The position numbers and the translations under genes are program-made. Under the pieces are notes generated by a model. The model had not been told where the DNA came from, made no database searches, and saw only the letters and a program-made list of their open reading frames with translations. This document shows positions 47,148 to 57,039 of a stretch of DNA of 64,000 nucleotides, piece after piece. The stretch covers positions 61,119,408 to 61,183,407 of the forward strand of contig OZ038378.1 in NCBI GenBank assembly GCA_964036045.1, read 5' to 3'. Origin of the DNA: Eutreptiella sp. 'Long Island Sound 2002' (taxonomy: Eukaryota > Euglenozoa > Euglenophyceae > Eutreptiales > Eutreptiaceae). Position 1 is the first letter of the stretch; every line of letters begins with the position of its first letter.

Positions 47148-48586
47148 ACCTAGCCAGAGGGAGAGTGCAATTATTGTAGCGTATGACGAAGGGATGTACA
47201 CCATTGAGTTTCGTATTTGCTCCTCCGGCTCATCCGGAGCTATTCAACTTTTGATGCGATCCATGATCCCCCCCTTTGCACCGCATGCTGCTTTCTGCCC
47301 CATCCGTGTGTTCATCCCCTCGGTGAACAGTAAGCAGCCAGTGTGACGGCAAGCCATAACCCAGGGCATGGGACCAAAGGGGATATCAAGGATTGTGAAT
47401 CAAGGCTTGGGGTGACGAGATCTCCAGGGCTTCCCACCCTGGGCGGTCGCCCGAGACGGCCGATTTTGCCATTTTGGCAGTTGTGGACCCAGTTTTGGTC
47501 ATCACCACGCCTAGGCCTATGGAGATCCTTGAAAGCCAAGTACATGTGAGTCTTCGTTGGACTCCCAGTGGATCGCATATGGAATGGTGGATCTGATCTG
47601 CCAGGCGGCGTGGAGATATACCATTGAGGATACCTTCGATTTTGGCCCATTTTGAGCAGCCAAAATGACCCCTTTTTGGGACCCCAATTTTGGCCCCCCA
47701 TGTGGTCAACTGGCGGTCCCATATCTCTTTGCCTCTGAGAAGCCCCGACCTAATTTCAAATGGTGCACTTAGATATACGTCTCAGGTCCTGCCTCCTATC
47801 CTGTGAGCCATTGGCCTTGCCCTGGCGGAGGGAGCCACCCGTGGGAGTGACTCCAATTCTGATGATTTTGGCATCATGACCGCACGTGGCGAAGCCGTGG
47901 CGCCCGGATGCCGAGGCCTCAGAGGGAACCAGGTTGGGTGAGGGCTCCAGAGATTTCGTGCTTGAGGGGCATAGAGTCAACTGCCTCTTCCCTACCTCTG
48001 GATGGTCCGGACGAGGGGTCAATTTTGGAGTTTTTCAAGCTAATATCAGTTTGGGCTGAAACAGCCCATTTTCAGCTACCAACTCCTAGGGGATAATGGC
48101 GGCGCCTTATCTCTGGCTCGGAGAGGAGTTGAGACCTGCCGTTAAGGGAGCAGAGGGAGCGACTGTCGGTTGGCCTTGGAGCTCCTTGGTTCCCAGGAAT
48201 TCGCCTGTGGCGGCTGGGCGGGACACCCTCTCCTTTTGGCAGGGTTTCAGGGTCCGGACTGAGCAGGGCATGGGTTGTGTTCGTGCCCCCGCCCCTACCA
48301 GCCACTGAGAGGGTGGGTCCTGGGATTGGGATATGAGTTGGGACTGAGTGTCTAACGTCCTGTGATGCCCTTACCCCAGTCCAGTCTTAACCCCATGTGT
48401 ACATATCCTGATGTGTTGCTGTACATACTTTTGTTCCCTTGTTTCAGAGTGGCAAGGATCCTGAAACGCTTTGTCACATGACATGAGCATGAGGATGCCC
48501 CTGTGAGCGCAGTGCTTTGCCTGCCTGCTTGCTTGTGCGTGTCCGCCGCAGCGTCCCGTGTCCAGGCCCCCCACGGGAATGCGTCA
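47148..48586 (+). repeat. Gypsy 3' LTR, right part
   Basis: Matches 7062-8415 of the 5' LTR remnant with scattered substitutions and an indel near 47740-47830. It ends GCGTCA at 48586, after which the two copies diverge, giving the outer end of the Gypsy element. No gene is supported inside. Confidence 0.6.
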
Positions 48587-48934
48587 ATACGTCTGCTTGT
48601 GCTTGTTCGGCACGCCTACGCCGCCGTGGAGAGCTGGCGTGAAGACCGTACCGTGATGCTCAGATTCCCCTCCCCAGAGCCCCGAGGGTGGGGCAAACGT
48701 ACATCAACGGGCCGCTTGAAAGGCGTCAAGGTCACCGCTCAGGCGCGGGGTGGTGGTGAGGCACCCCAGTGGGACGAAGGAGCGCAGCAAGCCGAGGGAG
48801 TACAACAAGTGCAACGCACAACAACGTCCAAGTGGCAGACAGTGCTGCAGGCAGCAGTCGCAGCAGGAGTGCAGCATGGCTACATGGAAGGGGACATTGC
48901 TGAATGGGAGGTACCGCATTTACCTTGTAGCTGA
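48587..48934 (+). CDS. Short ORF of unknown function
   Basis: Just outside the inferred LTR, a frame open across the boundary reads a Gln/Ala-rich stretch (GVKVTAQARGGGEAPQWDEG, then KWQTVLQAAVAAGVQHGYMEGD) and stops at TGA 48932. It could be an exon or the remains of another element. No domain is recognised. Confidence 0.3.
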   Translation: MRLLVLVRHAYAAVESWREDRTVMLRFPSPEPRGWGKRTSTGRLKGVKVTAQARGGGEAPQWDEGAQQAEGVQQVQRTTTSKWQTVLQAAVAAGVQHGYMEGDIAEWEVPHLPCS

Positions 48935-48964
48935 GCGCTTCTGACCATGCATGCGTCCTGTACG

Positions 48965-50240
48965 ATATTCTTCGAAAACCATTCTTCGTTCGACGAAAAA
49001 AATGTTCGTTGGAACATTCTAATCTTCGAACGAAGATTGTATTCGAAGTCTTTTACCGCTCCACTGCCCATAGGTTGCATTCCCCTGAGGCAACCGAAAA
49101 AAAAGCGTCGATGACCAGTGCTGGTGTGCGAGGCAAAGATCCACAACCGGTTGTGTCCGGACGATGCGCAAAGAACCTTGCCGAGATTCTCTCGTCTTAC
49201 AAGAAGACAAAGAAGCCAAAGAAGAGACCACGAGCGAAGCCAGCGGCTAAGCAACCTCCAAAGAAAAGGCAAAGCTGCTGCCGGGTGAGAGTTCGGAGAG
49301 TGAGGATTTCGAAGAGACTGAAGAAGATGAGGAGGAGGAGCCGCCTTCCGGAGATGGGGAGGAGGAGCCGCCTTCCGGAGATGATGACGATGAAGACGAA
49401 ACTCAGGAGACACAGATTCCAGACCGAGGGGCACTGCCGTGGGCATGGCTTCCCGTCCAACAAGAGGACCAGTGAAGAGCGTGGAGAGGAGTGCCGATCT
49501 CGAAGCAGCGCCCCTGGCGAACATAGATACCCAGAGACATCCTGCAGCAGAAGACCAAACTGGGCCGTGCCGGTACAATCTATTGGGTCCCTGCAGACTA
49601 CAAGTCTGCCGTGTGGCATTCCATGGGGGAGTATGGTGTTGCGGCCCGAAGGTACGCAACGGAGGAGGAGTGCAAAAACGCGGCGGCAGTGGCGTCGGCA
49701 ACCGGTGGCTTGCCGGCTCCAAGTGCCAGGAGGAAGAAGGTGAAGGCAAAGAGGCCAAAGTAGAAGAGGAAGACGCCAACGAAGAGTGGTGGCAAGCAAG
49801 AAGAAGAAGATGCCGGAGGGGGAGACAAAGAGGATATGGAAAAGAAAGACGAGGTTGCAGTACAAGTGTCAGGCAGTGAGTCGTGAGCCAAGACTGAGAA
49901 AGCTACATTGAACAGGGACACTGGTGGTTGTGCGGTTCTGTTGTTGCCTGTATGTGCATTTGTAAACGCCGCGTCGTTTTCTTCGAAGAATATCTTTGTT
50001 CGAACATTCGCAGGTTCGTTCGAAGAAAAGTCCACCACATTTCGAAAACACATTTTCAGGGCATTTAGGCGGTTGCAGGCTGAATCCAAAGAACCAAACC
50101 TGCAGAAATACCTTTGTTGAGCATTTTATCACAATGCTTGCAGCAAAACGGCCACCCCAAAGGCGTTCGAACAGTTCAAAATTTTTCTTCGTTCGAAGAA
50201 ATAATCTTCGTTCGAAGGTTTCGTTCGAAGAAAATACCCC
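48965..50240. repeat. Clusters of TTCGAACGAA-type palindromes bracketing an acidic ORF
   Basis: Three clusters of overlapping TTCGTTCGAAGAA/TTCGAACGAAGA motifs lie at 48965-49052, 49975-50035 and 50180-50235. The left cluster is roughly the inverse of the right ones, so the 1.27-kb segment may be a foldback or TIR element with complex ends. No clean target duplication was found. Confidence 0.4.
49140..49886 (+). CDS. Acidic low-complexity ORF, unknown function
   Basis: One plus-strand frame reads a Glu/Asp-rich protein with a repeated EEEPPSGDGEEEPPSGDD block (about 49330-49390), then GALPWAWLPVQQEDQ and a TGA near 49452. It continues in frame through TIYWVPADYKSAVWHSMGEYGV and a Lys-rich tail, ending at TGA 49884. 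It contains TAA near 49249 and TAG at 49761 plus one more TAG near 49530. The overlapping ORF at 49009-49743 is Arg/Lys-rich and may be its shadow. It may be a decayed gene carried between the palindrome clusters. Confidence 0.3.
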
Positions 50241-51148
50241 CAGCGGTGGGTCTCGTGGGGGTTAGGAATCTGGCGCAAAGGAGTTAGGCCAGACACAGGA
50301 TATGGCTTGGGCAGCAACTGAATTCGAAAAGAGTTACAAAGTAGGACCACAATACGTGGTAGAGTCAATTGAGTATAGGGGACTTGAGGTGGGGAACCAC
50401 TAGGCTTAACCTCCAAAGACTTAGCCATGAAGTGCCTACTTTATTTCGGTATAACCTCCATGAAGGAAGATACCTCCGCTCAGTTGAGTGGTAGGGGTGA
50501 TCTTCATGGGGGGCTAGGGTTATAACCCTAGTTACTTTGAGAAACTGTACTTCAAACTTCAAAAGAAAGACAAAAATGATTAAGTTGATCTCAACATCAA
50601 CAAAAGGTTTTTAAGGGGGGGCTCAGCCTGGATCAAGTCCCCCAAGAAAGACATGGCAGTGACGTTTTCTTACTTGCTTCAAAAAAACTACAACCTAATA
50701 AAAAAATCAAGTAACAGATAACGCGACCCCCACTTCCCTGCGCTACCCATACAGGCAACATGCCATTGAGACTACAGATCAACACGGTTTGTGGCACCTA
50801 CGAACAATACTTAGGCCACACAAACTGCACCCTGCTTTGGAAGGGGAGGACACAAAAAATGGCGACCGGAAAAACTATTTTTTTCGGACATTTGGAACAC
50901 CTATGAAGCAGACACCATGAAAAAAATGGTTTTCAACGCGATTCGCTGGTTTTTGTAAGATTTTGTTTGGCAAAATAAAATAGTATTTTGCTTGATTTGA
51001 GGGGTCGGTACTGCGAAATTTGTCATTTTTGTATTTCGAAATACCATGAGCAAATGCCGTTTCAAAAGCTCAATTCCGAAAATCTGATTCTGCATAACAC
51101 CAGCAGTAACGAAGTTCGTCCTGCGAAATTAATTGTTTTTTCTGCCCC
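50241..51148. other. AT-richer stretch without a supported gene
   Basis: Short ORFs only, with no recognisable domain or RNA feature. Confidence 0.4.
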
Positions 51149-51432
51149 TGAGTGCGCCAGGCGAGCGCACTCAACGTCATCGAAACAATTGTGTACGGAA
51201 GGCAGCAAAAACACAACAGAAAAGGCAACACATGCATACACTCAGGTAAAGGATCTGCAAAACTGTACAAGCCCTTAAAGGCGTATAGATGCATTCGCGT
51301 CGAAGGCCAGTGCGCGAGACCTCGCGCACCCATGACTGCAAAAACAGAAAAAAAAACAACTCGGTTCATCTTGACTTACTTCTTCTTCGGCGCTGCCATC
51401 TTGGCCAACCTGGCAGACAGGCTTCTTGCCAC

Positions 51433-51831
51433 TCAACCTCCCCCACTCAGAGAGGCAACAATACAACGGGATGGCTGAGAACCATAACGCAATGGCGGCT
51501 TGAACTCTGCACTTGCAACAGTTGTCGGTTTCTTGTGCGGCTGGTCCTTCGACGCATCATTAGGACTTACATCAAAGTGAGAGGTCGGTGCCCGCTTCCG
51601 CTTCTGGTGTGTCTCCAGTACTTGATCCAGATCTTCTTCCCCCTTCTCCTCATCGGCATCCTCATTGTCTGTTTCTTCCGCGTGGTCCGATTCCTTTCCT
51701 TTTTCTTATGCTTGCTTCGGGCTACTTTAGGGGGTTGCTTTTCCTGCTGCAGTACCCCGAGTTGGCACAACTTGGGCAGTCTTCTTCATCTTGGGCAGGG
51801 TAGGTGCAATCTTAGTAGTAGTAGACTCCCT
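51433..51831 (-). CDS. Acidic, Lys-rich C-terminal ORF of the minus-strand locus
   Basis: The frame reads KIAPTLPKMKKTAQ, then SDHAEETDNEDADEEKGEEDLD and KPTTVASAEFKPP, ending at TGA 51433. Two TAA codons (51727 and 51706) interrupt it without loss of frame. Charged low complexity suggests a disordered tail. It lies downstream of the 51913-53090 ORF and may belong to the same gene. Function unknown. Confidence 0.35.
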
Positions 51832-51912
51832 ACGTCATCGGGGGCCTCAGACACAGCCTGTTCTTGGGCGACTTCTGCAGCATGCACCTTCGGGAGCCCT
51901 TCGTGACCTTGA

Positions 51913-53090
51913 TCAATATCCCACACCCAGAGCGGAATGCTATGCAAGAGGCCACTGTTCTTGAGTACCCCAATGTGCACCTGTTACTCCGTCCTCCATC
52001 TTATCGTTGTCCAACATGTACCGCATGACGATGGCATGCTACAGGGCACCTCCAACAGCGCTGCTAAGGTCCTTCTGCCGAATCGCTGACACAGCCAGGA
52101 ACGACACTTTAGTCCTCGTGTCCGACGTCTTGTTCTTGGCGGCCATGGCCCGAGTCTCATCCACAACAACCACTGCATCAATATTCCCACAATCAACCAC
52201 GAACTTGTCAAGGTACCACAGCACGTGAATCAGAGGCGTGAACCCACCGAGGGTCTTGTTTTGCATCCCTTCATCATGTCCAGCTGAGTACGTCAGATAG
52301 TTGGCCAACTGCAAATGTGATGGGAAGAAAGACAAATATCTGATGCTACAGTGCGGGAGGCCTCGCGCACTCAACGGCGTCAAAAATGCCGAAACCGATG
52401 GATATACCTTCCTATTTGAACAGTTTGTTGTTCCAGTCCACCCAATGTGCTCGTCAGACTGATACATGTTGGTGGTGACGGGACCCCACATCCAAGAGTA
52501 TACGGGCAACCGGGCGTGATAGAAAGGCACTGTACTTGGGTCCTTCTCCTTCTCCACACGCCACAGCCTCTGCATGTCCTGACCAATACGGTACACCACA
52601 TCAGTCTCGCAATTGAAAATCACATACTTGCCCAACATCATCACATCGAACAGCCACTGGGGAACAAATCCTGCGGAGTGGTATTCCAAGGGGAGGTCGG
52701 CATTGACAACCCACAACGGTTACTGCCAGTCCTGGAAATGGGCGGGTGGTGTCTCTTCAATATCCCCAACGCGGCATGTTGTGAAGCTGTACTTGGTCCC
52801 TTGCTCGTCCTGTTTGGAGACATTGATCGCTTTGCCAATACTCAACTGCGTCTGTGTCGTCGGCGCCGTTGCTGGTCCCCCGGCCTTCCTTTGAAGTTGT
52901 TTCCGCACGGATATGGTCTGCGGTGTCGGAGCTGCTCTCTGTTCCCTAGTCCGCCACAGAGGTGCACCGGTCAACGTTTTCAACTTTGGCCACGGCGACC
53001 GGTACTTCGAACTTTTTGCGTCCTGATATCCCCAATTTCTGAGGCCAATCTTCAGTTGCGACGTGGGCAATGCTCCGACTTCTACTCAAA
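51913..53090 (-). CDS. Unknown minus-strand protein region
   Basis: One frame runs from about 53090 to TGA 51913. It passes TAA 52720 (DWQ-TAA-PLWVVNADLPLEYH), TAG 52039 (VGGAL-TAG-HAIVMRYML) and TAG 51940 (PLA-TAG-HSALGVGY), each followed by coding-like sequence. Segments such as FVPQWLFDVMMLGKYVIFNCETDVVYRIGQDMQ and CGNIDAVVVVDETRAMAAKNK look like a folded enzyme or transposase-like domain, but I recognise no family. A palindrome copy at 52350-52373 probably marks the 3' end of an intron whose donor is GTGGAC or GTATAT. Confidence 0.45.
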
Positions 53091-53132
53091 TGTTTGCTTC
53101 AGCAGTGGTGCAGATTGTGAAAATATGGCCGT

Positions 53133-53179
53133 CTAGTGCGCGAGCGTTCACGCACTATAGCTGCAAAACTACAGCATAC
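53133..53179 (-). other. 47-nt GT-AG intron ending in the palindrome
   Basis: On the minus strand the sequence after AGACTGCAG begins GTATGC and ends CGCGCACTAG, with the palindrome occupying the intron's 3' half. Both GT and AG are present. Flanking sequence is coding-like on both sides. Transcript support is needed. Confidence 0.5.
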
Positions 53180-53677
53180 CTGCAGTCTGGTTGACGAAAT
53201 CCTGTTGTTTGGTTGGTCAAAGTAGAAAGCGCCCCATTGTTACGTAATCAACGCGTCAATGTGGGCTTGTGTACTGTGTATGGTGGCATCCTTCAGGTTC
53301 ATTAGTGCGCAAGCTTTTTGCAATAAACTTGGCAAATGCAGCCCCTCCAGCTTCTTGAAGGCGCTTCTTGTTACATCCTCCTTCGTGCTCCGAGTCTCCA
53401 TGTTCTTCATACCGTTCGGCGCGTCCATGCTGCAATAGTGTGCCAGGGAGAAGATGTCCCTCCATTGTTTGAATGATGCCTCCTAAGGAGACAAAATATG
53501 CACCAGAGGGTGCAAGATGTCGCGCACTGAAATTGCGTGACGTTCCAACACATACTGTGCGCCCTTGCTCTTCCCTGTTCTCTGGGGCAACGAACGCCGA
53601 GTTTCCGGCAGCTTGAACAACAGCAGATTTGAACCGATTAGAATCTTGTGGTTCTTTTTCCGGCTTCTGGTCCTCAA
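53180..53677 (-). CDS. Unknown minus-strand protein region
   Basis: The frame reads KGAQYVLERHAISVRDILHPLVHILSP, TAG 53483, EASFKQWRDIFSLAHYCS, FKKLEGLHLPSLLQKACALMNLKD and HIDALIT, TAA 53240, QWGAFYF, then the intron at 53179. It keeps frame across both UAR codons. Upstream, an overlapping frame (53256-53863) contains LEDWQEYAYVDIPKYETPWMI and ALHTMILYVEDQKPEKEP, so a frameshift or a small intron lies near 53570. Family unknown. Confidence 0.4.
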
Positions 53678-53866
53678 CGTACAAAATCATGGTGTGTAAG
53701 GCCTCAGACAACGGAATCCACGTCACAGACTGGCTGCCAGATTACTGTAATCGTGCGACCTTGGCCCGAATCATCCAAGGCGTTTCGTACTTGGGAATGT
53801 CAACATATGCATATTCTTGCCAGTCCTCCAGCTCTTGGCAGTCTGCGAGCTGCATGTTCTGAATTT

Positions 53867-54325
53867 TCAAGCATGTCTGTGTCCCATGTTGCCTGTTCGG
53901 AACGTAAATTGAGCGTAAATCAAGGGAGAAGGGATGTTGCCACGCTTAGTCAAAAATGGAGAGCGAGTCATACCACTTTCCTTCCAAGCGGTTGCGCAAA
54001 ACGGTCCCGGTTGCGGCAACACTTGGTATCCCGGCATTTTTCTGGCAACGTTGTCGTAGTTGATAGATCGGATTCGTCCTGGTGCCTTGCCCTTATCAAT
54101 CTTCAAATCAGTCAATTTCATCTTCACTGCTTTTCCATTGGCCTTCCGCAACCACTGTTGAATGTCAACTGTGAGCTTCATCTCCGGTATTGCCTTCTTT
54201 TTCCCTTCGTTCTTCCGCCCCTTCTTCGGCGTGTCCCCTTGGTCGGTACCTGGTGATGAATCCACTGCCTTTGTGTCCAGTGGCCTCTGTTTTGACGACC
54301 CTTGTTCAATCATGGTGCCAAACAT
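53867..54325 (-). CDS. Unknown Lys-rich ORF of the minus-strand locus
   Basis: Reads a Lys/Gly-rich N-terminus (TPKKGRKNEGKKKAIPEMKL), then LKIDKGKAPGRIRSINYDNVARKMPGYQ and a C-terminus ending at TGA 53867. The next frame (LKIQNMQLADCQELEDW) begins immediately after, so this ORF and the following one may be parts of one protein separated by a one-base shift. No family recognised. Confidence 0.35.
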   Translation of the reverse strand: MFGTMIEQGSSKQRPLDTKAVDSSPGTDQGDTPKKGRKNEGKKKAIPEMKLTVDIQQWLRKANGKAVKMKLTDLKIDKGKAPGRIRSINYDNVARKMPGYQVLPQPGPFCATAWKESGMTRSPFLTKRGNIPSPLIYAQFTFRTGNMGHRHA

Positions 54326-54648
54326 ACCTGAAGGGGGACAGTGGCATTACACAGAACACGTCCATTTGGACCCTAAACTTGGTCATTTCGCGATTTTGCT
54401 ACTCGTTTTCGTTAGACAACGGTATTTGCTGCTACTAGTTGCATGAAACTTAGCAAACGTGTCAGTTTACGAGGGCTCGCGCACTCACACCGCACTACAA
54501 ACCTCTTTTTCGTGTACTTCAATCCGCGAGGACTCGCACAGTGCCGGTGTTAGTTACCGCACTTCTTGGCGCACGTTGTCTGTTGCTGCTTCTTGTCTCT
54601 GAGCATCCATATTTGCTCTCCTCCCCACAACAGCATCGAATTTCCGTT

Positions 54649-56613
54649 TCAGTTGGTTTGTCGGGTTTGCCTTGTGGTCAATGACGGCATCTAGCACGCT
54701 GTGACCAAGTAGCGATAGTGGTCGTAACCAAGGGATTGTACTTGCAGGGGTGGAAATGCCCCTAACCTCCTTGGCCACAAGTTTGCAACAGTACTAGCCC
54801 GGTCCGGCTCCCACTCCACATAGGCCATGCAAATGCGGTCCGCGGCCAAAAATCTTGTTAGTCGTTGTCGCATCCTCTATAGCAGGTTCTTTGGAAAGTT
54901 TTGCACATGCACGCCTTTGCCACCTCGAAAAGTTTGTATAACAACAAATTTGAAGGCATGCCACACACCCTAAGCTATACCTACGTGCCACGGGTAGGCA
55001 CGCATGTTCCATCGTTGGTTTTTGGCCCCATACAACATTTGTAGTGTTCTGTCGTGTATGTTTCTGTCAACCAAAAACGGTAAAACCCTATTTGTCTATT
55101 GTGCTGTGTCCTTCACAAAATGCAACAAGTTTAACACACCGACACCACCTATTACCTTCTCCTTCGCTTGGGCGAACGGGCGCCACACCGGTGCTTGCAC
55201 AGCTGTTGCATCCCTTCTCACATCCAACGGTGCCCTCACATTTCCGGCATCTGGGGCATCATCATCCTCATAGCCCATGTCACGCAGTGTCCGGGAGATT
55301 CTCCTTTCCCGCTATTGCAGAGCCCGCTCCTCTGCTGTTATCCGTGCTGGAAGGTCCTCAATGGCCGGGAGTCCTACCTAGTACGTTTGTCTCTGCTTTA
55401 GCTGAAGTACTGCAATTGCTGTACACTTTTGCGACCGGTCACTTTCGTCCGGGTGTGTCGTTTCTTGTGCCCTGTACCAGTTGTCGATCCACAGCACGCA
55501 ACACGATGCAAGCAGCGATGCCCTCGTTGTTCCGAATGGTGTTGTTGCCTTTTTGTCCACTGTATTTGCGGGCGAGTCTGCTTTTCCAAGTCTTACTTCG
55601 ATTCGTCTTTCTGTATGTGTGATGTACCTTGTTGTTTTTGCTGGTTTCTTTCTATTTGGTATTGCCCGTTGACGCATCAACAGGTACAGGTTGAGGCGCT
55701 CTTGTCGCAAAGTGCGCACCCAGCGCTTGTCCTCCTGCGTTTTAGCCTTTGTCACACTGCGTCGCGTTTTTTTGCGGAACCTCAGTCGCTGCGCAAATGG
55801 TAACACCAGTTGCGTAGCAGGGTCGTTTCTCTTCAGTCCGCTCCGCAGTTCATCAGATGTTTTGTATGCTGGTTTTGCAGCGCAGGCCTCTCCTAGTGCT
55901 GCCGCTCCTTTGCTTACCTCTGCAATAATTCCAAGCGGTGCTCGTTTTCTGCCACAAAGCGGCATTCTCTGCATTTCTGCGTTAAATCAAATTGTTGCAC
56001 GTTTTGAAATCATTTGGCACAACGTTTCGTACACAGCAATTTTGAAAAGAACCAAAGTTAAAACATCTTGGCTTTCCTTGTCATCATTACTAGTGCGCAC
56101 GTTGCCGCCGCAATTTGTTATTGGTGTTTGTGTGCGCTCCGTTGAGAGTAACCGTAAACCGTTTTCCCGGCCATAATCTCGCGTTCCGTTTTCTTTTCTA
56201 ATCCCAGTGGAAAAAAAACCCTACTCTTTGAGCAACGAAGGCTACGGCGCAATAAAAACGGGACGCGTTTGCGATTGAGTGGCCGTTAAAAAAAAAGATT
56301 TCATTCCGCTGCCCTGCATGATTAAACGAACATTATGACAAAGGTTACCGATGTATAATCGACAAGCACAAGTGGCAGCCTTGAAAAGGAATGTAAATGC
56401 CGGCGTAGCTTGACCTGCTCGCTTTTCGATCCGTTGGGTGGTTTTAGTGCACGAGGTCTCACGAACGAATGGTTTCCGTTCGACAATGTTGTGCACCGTC
56501 TAATACGCAACCAACGCTATGTCTGTAGACACATACACCTCAACAATCAAATGTGCTTGGCAGTATGGTGCTGCACCTGCAGTCTTAGTAGTCATATTGC
56601 CTCCGAAAAACAT
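54649..56613 (-). CDS. Long unknown protein with nine in-frame TAG codons
   Basis: From ATG 56613 to TGA 54649 one frame holds for 655 codons. It is interrupted by TAG at 56500, 56242, 56221, 55378, 55312, 55096, 54970, 54877 and 54691, and by one TGA at 55987. Each TAG is flanked by coding-like sequence, e.g. FKIAVYETLCQMISKRATI, YGAKNQRWNMRAYPWHVGIA and ADRICMAYVEWEPDRAS. The segment LLASCCVLWIDNWYRAQ with later GVWHAFKFVVIQTFRG recalls large unclassified transposase-like proteins, but no catalytic motif is certain. With the standard code the longest piece is 55378-55974 (198 aa). After 54700 the frame may shift to one reading LDAVIDHKANPTNQLKRKF. Confidence 0.45.
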
Positions 56614-56837
56614 TACGTTGGGTGATCGGAGTGCGCGGGCCTCGCGCACTCACGACGCCGAATTTTATATTTTATTCCTACTGTTGCGTACACGTGTTGT
56701 ACCAAACATGGGAAGTCTACATGTCATATACTTTCAAAGCTGCTTCGTCGGTACAATGTGAGTTTTAATAACGTGTGAAAGCTGTGTACTTCCATATACC
56801 TCCAATCCTTATTGTTTGTATATTTTGATATCAAACT

Positions 56838-57013
56838 CTACTTCGAATATCTTGACTGCCCCCTTTCCTGTTTTAGTTCGTTGTTGTTTTTGAGATCCCG
56901 CTGCGCGTGTTGGATCGTCGTGGCATCCCCTTCTCCGCGTATGTCGATGACATACGCTCCACCGCGCTGTGTGGCCAGAGACAGCATGGTGCCGAGGTTG
57001 TACAGGCCGCCCT
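56838..57013 (-). CDS. Possible exon of the minus-strand locus
   Basis: After a palindrome copy whose minus-strand reading ends CACGCTGAG, the frame reads GGLYNLGTMLSLATQRGGAYVIDIRGEGDATT and continues to a TAG. The AG just before the exon fits a splice acceptor at the palindrome end, as in the 53133-53179 intron. Function unknown. Confidence 0.35.
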
Positions 57014-57039
57014 CAGCGTGATGGCCTCGCGCACTCAGA

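Larger units (their letters stand above)
6380..48586 (+). mobile_element. Ty3/Gypsy chromovirus with nested insertions
   Basis: Gag, protease, RT, RNase H, integrase and chromodomain occur in that order, which defines a Ty3/Gypsy chromovirus. The body is interrupted by a hAT-like element, a zinc-finger insertion and LINE copy 3; the inferred LTRs are interrupted by LINE copies 1 and 2. Removing the three internal insertions restores the local reading frame each time (lengths 2055, 2442 and 3318, all divisible by 3). The element is dead: frameshifts near 9860, 11735, 17100, 17200, 17915 and 21745, TGA codons at 11299, 11614, 21267 and 22227, and a protease active site reading DMGA. No clear tRNA primer-binding site was seen after 8415. 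Confidence 0.75.
51149..57037. repeat. Dispersed GC-rich palindrome family (introner-like)
   Basis: Arms AGTGCGCGAGG and CCTCGCGCACT recur as near-perfect palindromes at 51149-51173, 51309-51332, 52350-52373, 53135-53156, 56630-56652 and about 57014-57037. Half or decayed copies occur near 53304, 53516, 54471-54486, 54523-54542 and 56446-56467. Spacing is irregular. On the minus strand most full copies read TGAGTGCGCGAGG after a T-rich or CG-containing stretch, and at 53133 and 52350 the copy ends in AG at an apparent splice acceptor. Confidence 0.75.

Noticed and set aside
50180-50235. TTCGAAGAA clusters as heat-shock elements
   Set aside because: They are full palindromes in inverted clusters at both ends of a segment, not upstream of a supported gene start.
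51149-57037. Recurrent palindromes as a CRISPR array
   Set aside because: Spacing is irregular (hundreds to thousands of bases), copies vary, and the context is a eukaryotic intron-containing locus.
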